A stretch of DNA of 18,004 bases from an uncultured Actinomycetes bacterium (GCA_903922325.1 CAIXTG010000008.1:1-18004); one strand, 5' to 3'; counted from the first letter of the stretch, positions 1 through 7,760 are shown. Numbers and translations are program-made. The notes: generated by a model not told the origin, from the sequence alone.

Positions 1-73
1 CCGGCACATCATCACTCTTGAGTGCACTGTGGGCAATTTCAATTGCTGAGCGCATTAAATCTTGATTAATCAA
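1..73 (-). CDS. tadA: tRNA-specific adenosine deaminase TadA, 5' end only
   Basis: Only the first ~24 codons are inside the window; the gene runs off its left edge. The frame opens with a TTG at 73..71 that overlaps the TGA stop of the upstream gene (72..70), and an in-frame ATG lies at 55..53. The readable residues, ending DLMRSAIEIAHSALKSDDVP, match the N-terminal helix of TadA, where a WMR-A-x-x-x-A pattern leads into EVPVGAV. TadA converts adenosine-34 to inosine in the tRNA-Arg anticodon, acting in the cytoplasm. The zinc-binding HAE and PCxxC motifs lie outside the window, so identity rests on this short stretch and on the upstream gene, which is characteristically paired with tadA in Actinobacteria. 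The TTG start is preferred because it keeps the tryptophan/leucine-Met-Arg helix found in the family and gives translational coupling. The later ATG is a possible alternative. Confidence 0.72.
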   Translation of the reverse strand, partial: MINQDLMRSAIEIAHSALKSDDVP

Positions 74-540
74 AGTTCAAGTAGCTCCGCAAACTCGTTG
101 CCAAAACCTAATCGTTTAGCAATTGCTTCTAATTGTTCATCTGGGAAAAGTTCGCCATCATCACAGAGGGCAAGTAGTTCCATGTGTGGCATTCCGAGAT
201 CGGCAAAAATATCTTTGTGGCCCACCGGAAGTGGTTCATCTTCATCGGTTGGTTGATCAAGATCTGCGATTTCTAGGAACTCCTCGGCAACTTCGTAATC
301 AAGCGCGCAAGTAACATCACTTAAGAACATATAAATATGAGTTCCAAGAACTCTGATTAAGATAAAAAACTCTTCATCGATTGAAATTAGCGCAACTGCG
401 CCACCATTTGTTTGTTGTGATTTAAGGCGATCAATAATTGCGGGTAGATCTTGGGCGTCAGGCAGATTGGCTAGAGTCCAACGGCCGTCTTCATGCCAAG
501 CCTCAACGGCGATATCGACTTCGTTAATGAGTTCAGTCAC
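70..540 (-). CDS. tRNA adenosine deaminase-associated protein (TIGR03941 type)
   Basis: An acidic 156-residue protein matching the actinobacterial 'tRNA adenosine deaminase-associated protein' family in length, in its central segment (FFILIRVLGTHIYMFLSD, about residues 62-79) and in its acidic C-terminal part (DEDEPLPVGH... then LFPDEQLEAIAKRLGFG). Its biochemical role is not established; the link to TadA comes from conserved adjacency, which holds here because the gene ends in an overlap with tadA. The start is GTG at 540..538, preceded by a strong purine-rich Shine-Dalgarno (GAGGGG) with about 7 nt spacing. A longer open frame continues upstream, but it would run into the divergent upp promoter region and lacks family similarity. 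No membrane segment or signal peptide is visible. Confidence 0.82.
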   Translation of the reverse strand: MTELINEVDIAVEAWHEDGRWTLANLPDAQDLPAIIDRLKSQQTNGGAVALISIDEEFFILIRVLGTHIYMFLSDVTCALDYEVAEEFLEIADLDQPTDEDEPLPVGHKDIFADLGMPHMELLALCDDGELFPDEQLEAIAKRLGFGNEFAELLEL

Positions 541-569
541 GTTCCCACCCCTCACCGCATCGCCACGAA

Positions 570-588
570 GGAACTTTCCGAGAGTTCC
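570..588. promoter_or_regulatory. Inverted repeat in the upp/tadA-associated divergent region
   Basis: GGAACT at 570-575 and AGTTCC at 583-588 form a perfect 6-bp dyad around a 7-nt centre, in the 105-nt gap between the divergent starts at 540 and 646. It could be an operator. It could also be a hairpin in the leader of the minus-strand transcript, just upstream of the GAGGGG Shine-Dalgarno. A dyad this short can occur by chance. Confidence 0.3.
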
Positions 589-632
589 AATGCAGACATA
601 GTGGCACTTATTTATGCGGAAAGAAACCCCTG

Positions 633-648
633 TATGGTTTGCGTTATG
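633..648 (+). promoter_or_regulatory. Probable -10 element and leaderless start of upp
   Basis: TATGGT at 633-638 is followed by 7 nt and then the ATG of upp at 646. No Shine-Dalgarno motif is present in the last 15 nt. This spacing would put the transcription start at or next to the A of the ATG, as in a leaderless actinobacterial mRNA. The -35 region is weak (TTTATG near 611-616). Confidence 0.4.
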
Positions 649-1284
649 AAAGTTCACGTAGCAAATCACCCACTAATTTCGCATAAATTAACGGTTCTGC
701 GCGATCAGGAAACTGATTCACCAACTTTTAGACACTTGGTCGAAGAACTTGTGACGCTACTGGCCTACGAAGCCACTCGAGATGTGCGAACTCAAGAAGT
801 TGAAATTACAACACCAGTTACAAAAACTACTGGCATCAAAATGGCATCCCCGGCTCCGGTAGTAGTTCCGATTCTGCGCGCGGGCCTCGGAATGTTAGAG
901 GGCATGGTTAAGTTGCTGCCAACAGCACAAGTTGGTTTCCTCGGAATGGTGCGCGATGAAAAAACATTACAAGCTAGTACTTATGCCAACCGTCTGCCAG
1001 AAGATCTAACTGGTCGCCAAGTATTTGTACTCGACCCAATGCTGGCAACGGGCGGAACTTTAGTTGCGGCATTTAATTATCTAATTGAACGCGGCGCATC
1101 AGATATCACTGCGGTTTGTATTTTGGCCGCGCCCGAAGGAATCAAAATTGTTGAAGAGGCTTTCAAAGACGCCAAGATTGATATCAAGTTAGTTACTGGC
1201 GCACTCGATGAAAAATTAAATGAACACGGTTACATCGTTCCTGGTCTTGGCGACGCTGGCGATCGTTTGTACGGTGTTGTCTAA
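646..1284 (+). CDS. upp: Uracil phosphoribosyltransferase
   Basis: This enzyme joins uracil to PRPP to make UMP in the cytosol (pyrimidine salvage). The 212-residue length is normal for the family. Visible motifs are the PRPP-binding loop VLDPMLATGGT (about 128-138), the RAGLGM segment (78-83), the VGFLGMVRDEKT region (96-107) and the C-terminal uracil-binding motif YIVPGLGDAGDR (196-207). The ATG at 646 is chosen because it gives the usual N-terminus (KVHVANHPLISHKLTVLRD). The open frame extends further upstream but only across the divergent gene's promoter. The gene is divergent from the tadA-associated gene, and its TAA stop is directly abutted by the next ATG, so it probably heads an operon with the malic enzyme and DedA genes. 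No anomaly is seen in catalytic residues. Confidence 0.97.
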   Translation: MKVHVANHPLISHKLTVLRDQETDSPTFRHLVEELVTLLAYEATRDVRTQEVEITTPVTKTTGIKMASPAPVVVPILRAGLGMLEGMVKLLPTAQVGFLGMVRDEKTLQASTYANRLPEDLTGRQVFVLDPMLATGGTLVAAFNYLIERGASDITAVCILAAPEGIKIVEEAFKDAKIDIKLVTGALDEKLNEHGYIVPGLGDAGDRLYGVV

Positions 1285-2664
1285 ATGGCAAGTACAAGTC
1301 CTGGCTATGGCATCACAATTCGTGTTGAAGGACATCCTGATTCACAACCGGTAGCTGCAATTACCGCGGTTATCAGCGAAGCGGGTGCATCGATAACTGC
1401 GCTCGACGTTGTTGAGTCACTATTAGAGCGAGTTGTAATCGACATTACTTGCGATGCCATCGATCAAGAACATGCCGATGTAATTACTAGTTCAATTTCG
1501 CGGCACCCAGATTTAACAGTTCGCAAAGTTTCAGACCGCACCTTCTTATTACACCTTGGTGGCAAAATTGAAATCCAATCAAAAGTGCCACTAAAGACCC
1601 GTGATGATCTCTCGCGTGCCTATACCCCTGGCGTAGCGCGTATCTGCCAAGCAATTGTTGATGATCCAGCCGACGCACGACGCTTAACTATTAAGCGAAA
1701 TACTGTGGCCGTAGTAACCGATGGCTCGGCAGTATTAGGGCTAGGCAACATTGGCCCTGCTGCAGCACTGCCAGTGATGGAAGGTAAAGCTGCGCTGTTT
1801 AAGCGTTTTGCCGATGTTGATGCCTGGCCAGTTTGTTTAGATACCCAAGATGTTGATGAAATCGTGCGCACAGTGCAGTTAATTGCACCTGTTTATGGTG
1901 GCATTAACTTAGAAGATATCTCAGCGCCACGTTGCTTCGAGGTTGAAGCCCGTTTACGTGAACTTCTTGATATCCCGGTATTCCATGATGATCAACACGG
2001 TACGGCGATTGTTGTTCTAGCTGCGCTACGTAATTCTTTAAAATTAGTTAAGAAAGATCTTTCGCAAGTTAAAATTATTATGAGTGGTGCAGGTGCTGCC
2101 GGCACCGCAATTGCTAGATTGCTAACCAAGAGTGGTGCTACAAACATTATTGCTTTTGATAAAGATGGTGTGATTTGCAAAGAGACTAAAGCTGATCATG
2201 ACCCAATGCGTCAATGGTTTATCGATAACTGCAACCCAAACAATTTCAGTGGCAACATTCACGATGCTATGAGCGGTGCTGATGTGTTTATCGGAGTTAG
2301 TGCGCCAAATGTTTTAGCTGAAGCCGATGTTGCTTCAATGGCAACTGGCTCAATTGTTTTTGCACTCGCTAATCCAGATCCTGAGATTGATCCAGTAATT
2401 GCCCGTAAATATGCCGCAGTTGTTGCGACCGGTCGAAGTGATCAGCCAAATCAAATCAACAATGTTTTAGCATTCCCAGGCATATTCCGCGGATTGCTAG
2501 ATGCCAATGCGCACAAAATCACTGACACGCTGCTGATTGCAGCCGCCGAAGCAATTGCAGACTGCGTTAGTGCCTCACAATTAAATGCTTCTTTCATTGT
2601 TCCTAGCGTTTTTGACCCGCAGGTTGTTACGGCGGTCGCTTCGGCGGTAAAGAAGAGCTGTTAA
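1285..2664 (+). CDS. Malic enzyme with N-terminal ACT domain, probably NAD-dependent
   Basis: Oxidative decarboxylation of malate to pyruvate and CO2. At 459 residues it lacks the phosphotransacetylase extension of the longest bacterial forms. Residues about 8-85 form an ACT-type regulatory domain (GITIRVEGHPD... to DLTVRKVSDRTF), as in actinobacterial homologues, so amino-acid or other small-ligand control is likely. The catalytic core shows YTPGVA with Tyr113, DGSAVLGLGNIG (146-157), MEGKAALFKRFADVDA with Lys168, the metal ligands in INLEDISAP (Glu210, Asp211) and PVFHDDQHGT (Asp235/236), and the dinucleotide-binding GAGAAG at 268-273. An acidic residue (Asp292) ends the second strand of that fold, which favours NAD over NADP; this is inference. 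The ATG follows the upp stop with no gap, and no clear Shine-Dalgarno is seen, suggesting coupled translation. The gene could equally be written sfcA or maeB-like. Confidence 0.93.
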   Translation: MASTSPGYGITIRVEGHPDSQPVAAITAVISEAGASITALDVVESLLERVVIDITCDAIDQEHADVITSSISRHPDLTVRKVSDRTFLLHLGGKIEIQSKVPLKTRDDLSRAYTPGVARICQAIVDDPADARRLTIKRNTVAVVTDGSAVLGLGNIGPAAALPVMEGKAALFKRFADVDAWPVCLDTQDVDEIVRTVQLIAPVYGGINLEDISAPRCFEVEARLRELLDIPVFHDDQHGTAIVVLAALRNSLKLVKKDLSQVKIIMSGAGAAGTAIARLLTKSGATNIIAFDKDGVICKETKADHDPMRQWFIDNCNPNNFSGNIHDAMSGADVFIGVSAPNVLAEADVASMATGSIVFALANPDPEIDPVIARKYAAVVATGRSDQPNQINNVLAFPGIFRGLLDANAHKITDTLLIAAAEAIADCVSASQLNASFIVPSVFDPQVVTAVASAVKKSC

Positions 2665-3281
2665 TGGATTTCTCCTCTTACCAAGGGTTTTTAAGCTCAA
2701 TGGCCCCGTTTTTGCTCTATATCTTTATGGGCGTCATTATTTTCTTGGAAACCGGAGTACTGGTTGCCTTCTTTATTCCTGGTGATTCACTTTTGTTCTT
2801 TGCTGGGCTGGTTGCCGCTTCTACGAATAACGTAAATATTCTTTTATTGGTATCAATTATTTTCTTTGCCGCTTTTATGGGCGACCAAGTTGGTTTCGCT
2901 CTTGGCCGCACGGTCGGACGTTCATATTTGGAGAAAAGTAAACGGCCTGGATTTCATAAGATGATTGCACGTGCTGAACGTTTCTACGCGCGGTATGGCT
3001 GGTGGGCAGTTGTGTTTGCCCGGTTCTACCCTTGGATTCGAACTTTTGTGCCACCGATTGCTGGAATTTCAAAGATGAATTATTACCGATTCCTTACTGC
3101 CAACGCACTCGGTGCTTTTGTTTGGGGAGTCGGAATGACTTTACTTGGTTATTACGCAGTTCAATTCCCTTGGATTGATGAAAACTCTAAATTGATTGCA
3201 CTCTTCTTTATTGCGCTTTCGATGGTTTCCGGATTCGTGAATTACTTACGCCTCCGGCGATCACCCCAAAGTACGTCATAA
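2664..3281 (+). CDS. DedA family membrane protein
   Basis: A 205-residue integral membrane protein of the DedA/VTT family, whose members are implicated in lipid scrambling or transport and in envelope homeostasis. Visible family features are the re-entrant segment with FLETGVLVAFFIPGDS (about 27-42), GDQVGFALGR (73-82), and the conserved F-A-R-F-x-P-x-x-R-x-x-x-P-x-x-A-G motif at about 118-134, followed by MNYYRFLTANALGAFVWG. The ATG overlaps the malic enzyme stop as TAATG, and an AAGAAGAG purine tract lies just upstream, so it belongs to the upp operon. The last ~24 codons, which encode the final membrane segment and a basic tail, lie in antisense overlap with the DMT transporter gene. Substrate is unknown. 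Confidence 0.9.
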   Translation: MDFSSYQGFLSSMAPFLLYIFMGVIIFLETGVLVAFFIPGDSLLFFAGLVAASTNNVNILLLVSIIFFAAFMGDQVGFALGRTVGRSYLEKSKRPGFHKMIARAERFYARYGWWAVVFARFYPWIRTFVPPIAGISKMNYYRFLTANALGAFVWGVGMTLLGYYAVQFPWIDENSKLIALFFIALSMVSGFVNYLRLRRSPQSTS

Positions 3282-4152
3282 CTATTCCAGTCACCAAGTA
3301 GACGCTGACATTCACGCCATTGGTTGGTGAGATTAAATCAATTAGCAGTGAGCCAACTAATTGGCCGCCAACGCTAAAGAGTGTGAAAGTTAGAACTCCT
3401 AAATGCTGCACAATGGTTGAAGTAAAAGCAATATAAATAACGCCAATTACGCCACCGGTATAAATCCACCAAGGGCCTGCCGGAAGTGGTGCAAGTTCAG
3501 ACCAATTTGCTATAACTGCTATTACTAAAAGAATTACTAGGAAGCCTGTGCCCATAATGAAATTGAGTAGCGATGTGGTGAAACTTTGTTTGGAGTGTTC
3601 GTTGATCTGACCATTAAGCGCTCTCTGAACTCCAACGATGGCACCTGCTAAAACCCCGAAAAATACGGCCCACATTGATAGATCTTTGGCGTCAATGCGA
3701 TCCCATACCGAAACAAGTACCGCTAATACCGTCAAAGCTGCCGCTGCAATTCGGCGACTTGAGATCAACTTCTTGCCACCACCAGTTAAGCCAATTCGAT
3801 CGACATACAAAGACATGGCAGTTTGACCGGCAATGGAAGCCACTGAATAGATTGCAACGCCGATTATTGGTACTACTTGGGTTTGAAAGGCGACAAAAGT
3901 TCCACCAAGAGCACCGGCGAATAATCGCCAACGAGGAATCTCTTTAGCTTTAACTGCAACACGAAGGTTAGTGATTCCCTCTTGTATGCCTTTATGAAAG
4001 AGCGAAATCACGGCAATGATCAGAAGTCCGGATCCAAATGAAACTAGCGCAGCCTCTACTCCGTTATTTAGACGATGAGAAAGCTCGCCATTTGCCCGCG
4101 CTTGAAGCGCGATCATTAGACCGGAAAGTGCTGCTAATAAGTCAAGGCGCAT
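3208..4152 (-). CDS. DMT superfamily transporter, YdcZ/DUF606 type, fused duplicate
   Basis: A 314-residue membrane protein built from two homologous halves of about five membrane segments each, typical of fused actinobacterial YdcZ-type DMT transporters. The repeat is visible: QARANGELSHRLNN (17-30) matches QRALNGQINEHS (176-187), and GQTAMSLYVDRIGL (109-122) matches GGQLVGSLLIDLISP (262-276). The basic linker GGGKKLISSRR (124-134) is predicted cytoplasmic. It is likely a drug/metabolite exporter or small-molecule permease; substrate is unknown. The ATG at 4152..4150 overlaps the yqhA-like stop as TAATG, so translation is coupled to the operon headed by the ABC-F gene. The 3' end overlaps dedA convergently by 74 nt. 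Confidence 0.88.
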   Translation of the reverse strand: MRLDLLAALSGLMIALQARANGELSHRLNNGVEAALVSFGSGLLIIAVISLFHKGIQEGITNLRVAVKAKEIPRWRLFAGALGGTFVAFQTQVVPIIGVAIYSVASIAGQTAMSLYVDRIGLTGGGKKLISSRRIAAAALTVLAVLVSVWDRIDAKDLSMWAVFFGVLAGAIVGVQRALNGQINEHSKQSFTTSLLNFIMGTGFLVILLVIAVIANWSELAPLPAGPWWIYTGGVIGVIYIAFTSTIVQHLGVLTFTLFSVGGQLVGSLLIDLISPTNGVNVSVYLVTGIVMTYFGVIAGGVSNSRIRKPSKAQ

Positions 4153-4688
4153 TACTTATGTGTGCCGTGGAACTCTCGCTTATCAGCAATCCAATCCATC
4201 AGCGCGAACAAAACTCCAGATGCTACAAATGTTAAGTGAATTACGATGCGCCACTTGGTGCCGCCACCAACGTGATCTTCTCCGGCAAGTTCAATGAAAT
4301 CCTTTAATAGTTCAATTACCGAAATTGCAACGAGTGAACCAATTAACTTGATTTTTAGTCCAGAGAAATCAATGGTTCCCATCCAGTGTGGGCGATCTTT
4401 TGATTCGGCTGCCACATCAATGCGTGATACAAAATTTTCATATCCAGCAAAGATCACCATCAGAATTAAATTTGCTAGAAGTGTTAAGTCAAGAAGAGCT
4501 AAAAGTTCTAGCGTAAAAGTCTGCGCTGTTGCTTCGCCGATGTGTTGAGCGATGTGATAAAACTCAACAATAAAGCGCCAGCAGAGCAGTATTAATGCGC
4601 CTACGAGGCCTAGATATAGCGGCGCTAATAAGAAGCGCGCACGGAATAAAATTACTTCGACGGCATGGGTCAATTTGCTCATGGTCAA
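4152..4688 (-). CDS. YqhA/UPF0114 family membrane protein
   Basis: A 178-residue inner-membrane protein with about four hydrophobic segments (roughly 15-42, 58-82, 113-131, 147-168). It matches E. coli YqhA along its length, with RFLLAPLYLGL near the N-terminus, LLDLTLLANLILMVIFAGYENFVSRID (about 65-91, the family hallmark) and IHLTFVASGVLFALMDW at the C-terminus. Its molecular function is unknown. Two starts are possible. A TTG at 4688 has a GAGGG Shine-Dalgarno at ideal 7-nt spacing, with the motif lying inside the last codons of the ABC-F gene. The ATG at 4682 leaves a 13-nt spacer. I chose the TTG on spacing; only two residues differ. It lies between the ABC-F and DMT genes in one operon. 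Confidence 0.88.
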   Translation of the reverse strand: MTMSKLTHAVEVILFRARFLLAPLYLGLVGALILLCWRFIVEFYHIAQHIGEATAQTFTLELLALLDLTLLANLILMVIFAGYENFVSRIDVAAESKDRPHWMGTIDFSGLKIKLIGSLVAISVIELLKDFIELAGEDHVGGGTKWRIVIHLTFVASGVLFALMDWIADKREFHGTHK

Positions 4689-4691
4689 AGT

Positions 4692-6461
4692 TTAACCCTC
4701 AATAAGCAAAGTGGCGGCTAACCATTCTTCTTCGCGTCGAGATTTCTCCGAATTTAACTCGATTAATTCATTGCTAATGGCGGCTAATCGCTCCGCATCA
4801 AACTCGCACTGTTCTTGTTCCACTAACAAGGCGGTCGTCTTTTCTTCTAGCTTGGCTATCTGACGTTCAATGCGTGCTAAATCTTTTTTAGCTTGGCGCT
4901 GTTCAGCGGCCGAAGAAGTTGATTTATTCTCTTTCTTAGTTGAGCCTCCTGAAATGGCTTTCTCACGTAGCTCTAAATATTGGTCCACGCCACGTGGCAG
5001 ATCTAATAACTTCTGATCACCAAGCAAACCAACAAATCGATCGCAAACTCGCTCTAAGAAATATCTATCGTGCGAAATAATTAGCAGCGTGCCGGCGTAA
5101 CTATCGAGTAAATCTTCTAACTCAGTCAAAATCTCGATATCAAAATCATTAGTCGGCTCATCAAGCATTAAAACATTCGGGCTTTCCATCAGCAATCTAG
5201 TTAATTGCAGTCGACGTTTTTCACCGCCAGATAAATCACCAACTGGGGTCCATTGTGAATCACGATCAAAACCTAACCGCTCACAAAGTTGTGATGCTGA
5301 AAGAGTGCGTCCTTTACCGAGTTCAATATGCGAGGCGACTTTTTCAACGGCTTCCAGCACGCGCCAGGTTGGATCTAGTTCAGCTAAATGCTGGGTTAGA
5401 AAGGCTGCTTTTACAGTTACGCCAGTAACTAATTTTCCGGCACTAGGTTGAATTTCCCCAGCCAACGTACGCATTAAGGTGGTTTTACCAGCACCGTTTA
5501 TGCCAACAATGCCAATGCGATCGCCGGGGCCCACATTCCAATAAAGATCATCGATTAGTTCTTTGTCACCAGCGCGAACTTGCAAATGATGCGCCTCGTA
5601 AACAGTGTTTCCCAATCGGTTCTGGGCAAATTTCAACAACTCGGTGGTGTCACGCGGAGCCGGTTCGGCTGAGATTAATTCATTTGCCGCATCAACTCTA
5701 AATTTTGGTTTAGTGGTTCGAGCTGGCGCACCACGACGTAACCACGCTAATTCTTTACGAATCAACATGTTACGGCGTTGATCAAGTACTGAAGCTTGGC
5801 GAGAACGCTCGGCTTTAGCTAATACGAATGCTGAATATCCTCCGTCGTATTCTTCGACTTTACCGCCGACAACTTCCCAAGTGCGATCTGTGACTTCGTC
5901 TAGAAACCAACGATCGTGCGTTACCACTGTTACGGCAATATTTTTTCTATTCTTTAAATGATTTGCCAGCCATGCAACACCTTCGACATCTAAGTGGTTA
6001 GTAGGCTCATCAAGCAGAATTAAATCAAGATCATCAATTAGTAATTTAGCTAATCCAACACGACGTCTTTCACCACCAGATAAAGAAAGAAATGTGCGCT
6101 CGAATAAATGATCATCAAAGCCGCCAAATAAACCGGTGAAAACTTCACGAACGCCAGCGTCGCTGGCCCATTCATGTTTTGCTTTATCGCCCAACACAAC
6201 ATCTCGAACAGTTGCCGCCTTATCGGCGATATCGACTTGGTTTAGCATTCCGAGTTTGACTGAATTGCTCTTGGTCACTCGACCTGAATCTGGTTGCTCA
6301 ATGCCAGCAATTAATTTCATTAACGTGCTCTTGCCGGCGCCATTACGCCCAACAATTCCGATGCGTTCGCCCTCAGCAACGCCAAGAGATACGCCAACTA
6401 GTAATTGCTTGATATCAAAGGCTTTGTTTACGCTTTCGACGTTAACAAGATTGCGTGCCAT
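4692..6461 (-). CDS. ABC-F family ATPase, Uup-like
   Basis: A 589-residue soluble protein with two ATP-binding cassettes and no membrane segments, as in ribosome-acting ABC-F proteins. Cassette 1 has Walker A GRNGAGKST (38-46), signature LSGGE (127-131), Walker B LILLDE (147-152) and the switch His182. Cassette 2 has Walker A GINGAGKTT (320-328), LSGGE (410-414), Walker B VLMLDE (430-435) and His464. The interdomain linker contains a basic RRGAPARTTKPKFR stretch (242-255). The C-terminal ~80 residues are charged and coiled-coil-like (about 522-580), as in Uup, which favours a Uup-type role in translation or ribosome rescue over antibiotic resistance. Both glutamates following Walker B are present, so both sites should hydrolyse ATP. 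The gene starts only 24 nt from the divergent kynU start and probably heads the operon with yqhA-like and DMT genes. Confidence 0.95.
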   Translation of the reverse strand: MARNLVNVESVNKAFDIKQLLVGVSLGVAEGERIGIVGRNGAGKSTLMKLIAGIEQPDSGRVTKSNSVKLGMLNQVDIADKAATVRDVVLGDKAKHEWASDAGVREVFTGLFGGFDDHLFERTFLSLSGGERRRVGLAKLLIDDLDLILLDEPTNHLDVEGVAWLANHLKNRKNIAVTVVTHDRWFLDEVTDRTWEVVGGKVEEYDGGYSAFVLAKAERSRQASVLDQRRNMLIRKELAWLRRGAPARTTKPKFRVDAANELISAEPAPRDTTELLKFAQNRLGNTVYEAHHLQVRAGDKELIDDLYWNVGPGDRIGIVGINGAGKTTLMRTLAGEIQPSAGKLVTGVTVKAAFLTQHLAELDPTWRVLEAVEKVASHIELGKGRTLSASQLCERLGFDRDSQWTPVGDLSGGEKRRLQLTRLLMESPNVLMLDEPTNDFDIEILTELEDLLDSYAGTLLIISHDRYFLERVCDRFVGLLGDQKLLDLPRGVDQYLELREKAISGGSTKKENKSTSSAAEQRQAKKDLARIERQIAKLEEKTTALLVEQEQCEFDAERLAAISNELIELNSEKSRREEEWLAATLLIEG

Positions 6462-6488
6462 AGGGGGAAAGCGTACCTTTACGGCATG
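6451..6488 (+). promoter_or_regulatory. Promoter and leaderless start of kynU
   Basis: TTGCGT at 6451-6456, a 17-nt spacer, and TACCTT at 6474-6479 make a plausible sigma-A-type promoter. The ATG at 6486 lies 6 nt beyond the -10, so transcription would begin on or next to the start codon. The only purine run (AGGGGG, 6462-6467) is 18 nt away, too far to serve as a ribosome binding site. The -35 lies inside the first codons of the divergent ABC-F gene. Confidence 0.5.
6462..6475 (-). promoter_or_regulatory. Candidate -10 element and leaderless start of the ABC-F gene
   Basis: On the minus strand, TACGCT at 6475..6470 is followed by 8 nt (TTCCCCCT) and then the ATG at 6461. The upstream stretch is pyrimidine-rich, so no Shine-Dalgarno exists. 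No good -35 is visible around 6493-6499. The hexamer overlaps the -10 proposed for kynU on the other strand by two bases. Confidence 0.35.
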
Positions 6489-7760
6489 AAGGTTACTGAC
6501 CGCGAATATGCATTGGCACTAGATGCCGCAGACCCATTACGCCATTTCAAAGAGCGTTATGTGATTACCGACCCAGATATGTGTTATCTCGATGGAAACT
6601 CATTGGGCCGATTGCCACATGACACTGTTGTGGCGGTAACTGATTTTTTAACTAAGGAATGGGGCCCGGAAGTAGTAAATGGCTGGGGTCATTGGGTTGA
6701 TGAAGCTCAGCCAACTGGCGATTTAATTGGTCGCGCGACGTTAGGTGCTGCCGCTGGCCAGGTTCTGGCTTGCGATACGACTTCGGTAAATTTCTACCAG
6801 CTTTGTTTAGCGGCAATTCATGCGCGCCCGGGTCGTAAAACAATAATTACTGATGCGGCTAATTTTCCAACCGATCGCTATATTCTCGATGGCATTGCTA
6901 AGCAATTTGGTTTGAACTTAGTAATCATCGATAACGAAGATCCAAATGTTTCTGAAAATGAATTGATCACAGTTGATATTTTGAAGCCATACTTATCTGA
7001 CGATGTGGCACTTGTTACGTTAGAAGTAATTCAATATCGCTCAGGTGCGCGCAACGATATTAAGTCTTTAACTGACTTAGTTCGCAGCTTTGGTGCGTTT
7101 CTACTCTGGGATGCTAGTCACGCAGTTGGTGCAATCGAAATGAATTTTGATACTAACGGTGTAGATATTGCAGTCGGTTGCACATATAAATACGGTAACT
7201 CTGGGCCAGGTGCACCAGCTTGGTTATATGTAAACAAGCGCGTGCAAGCTGAACTACAAGTCCCAATTCAAGGTTGGTTTTCGCAAGGCGATCAATTTGG
7301 CATGGGTCCAGTATTTGAACGCGCTGAAGGAATTCGTGGTTTCCAAATTGCCAGCCCATCTTTAATCGGGTTACGTTGCATTAAAAGTGCTTTCTCAATA
7401 ATTGAAGAAGCTGGTCTAAATCAGATTTCACACAAATGTGCGACTGGAACTCAAATGATGATCGAGCTATACGACGCTTGGTTGGCTGACCTTGGCTTCA
7501 CGCTGCTGACCTCGCGCGATGCAAATGAACGTGGTGGCCATATCTCAATCGGGCACCCAGATGCGGCCCGTATCTGCGTAGCACTTCGACAGTTCGCCAA
7601 TGTGATTCCTGACTATCGCACCCCAGATTCAATTCGCTTAGCAATCTCGCCGTTACCTACCTCGTATGTGGAAATTTGGGATGGTTTTCAACGTATTCGT
7701 GATCTAGTAACTACCCGTCAATATGAAAAGATTGAAAAATCAGATTCGAGAGTTACATGA
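6486..7760 (+). CDS. kynU: Kynureninase
   Basis: A PLP enzyme that cleaves L-kynurenine to anthranilate and alanine (or 3-hydroxykynurenine to 3-hydroxyanthranilate). The 424-residue length is normal. Visible features are YLDGNSLGRLP (34-44), WGHWVDEAQPTGDLIG (67-82), FPTDRYI near 127-133, the PLP-ring aspartate in LLWDASHAVG (Asp209, with His212), and the Schiff-base lysine in CTYKYGNSGPGAPAW (Lys235). The C-terminal RGGHISIGHP segment is also typical. The ATG at 6486 is preferred over upstream in-frame codons because the latter lie inside the ABC-F coding region and lack family similarity. The stop overlaps the TDO start as ATGA, so the two are co-translated. The pair defines tryptophan breakdown to anthranilate, or an entry to NAD synthesis if other enzymes exist elsewhere. 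Confidence 0.95.
   Translation: MKVTDREYALALDAADPLRHFKERYVITDPDMCYLDGNSLGRLPHDTVVAVTDFLTKEWGPEVVNGWGHWVDEAQPTGDLIGRATLGAAAGQVLACDTTSVNFYQLCLAAIHARPGRKTIITDAANFPTDRYILDGIAKQFGLNLVIIDNEDPNVSENELITVDILKPYLSDDVALVTLEVIQYRSGARNDIKSLTDLVRSFGAFLLWDASHAVGAIEMNFDTNGVDIAVGCTYKYGNSGPGAPAWLYVNKRVQAELQVPIQGWFSQGDQFGMGPVFERAEGIRGFQIASPSLIGLRCIKSAFSIIEEAGLNQISHKCATGTQMMIELYDAWLADLGFTLLTSRDANERGGHISIGHPDAARICVALRQFANVIPDYRTPDSIRLAISPLPTSYVEIWDGFQRIRDLVTTRQYEKIEKSDSRVT

Noticed and set aside
493..645. Upstream extension of upp by about 50 codons.
   Set aside because: It would overlap the tadA-associated gene start and its Shine-Dalgarno, has no similarity to Upp N-termini, and lies upstream of a good -10 to ATG module at 633-648.
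541..669. Upstream extension of the tadA-associated protein by 43 codons.
   Set aside because: The GTG at 540 has a strong Shine-Dalgarno and gives the usual family length; the extension crosses the divergent promoter region and overlaps upp.
3638..3947. Plus-strand open frames inside the DMT transporter gene.
   Set aside because: They are antisense shadows of a gene with clear internal duplication and family motifs; composition is not protein-like.
4692..6461. The ABC-F protein as the missing ATPase partner of the orphan ABC membrane domain at 15364-16134.
   Set aside because: It has two fused cassettes with a charged linker and a coiled-coil tail, the layout of soluble ribosome-acting ABC-F proteins that do not pair with membrane domains, and it lies 9 kb away in another operon.
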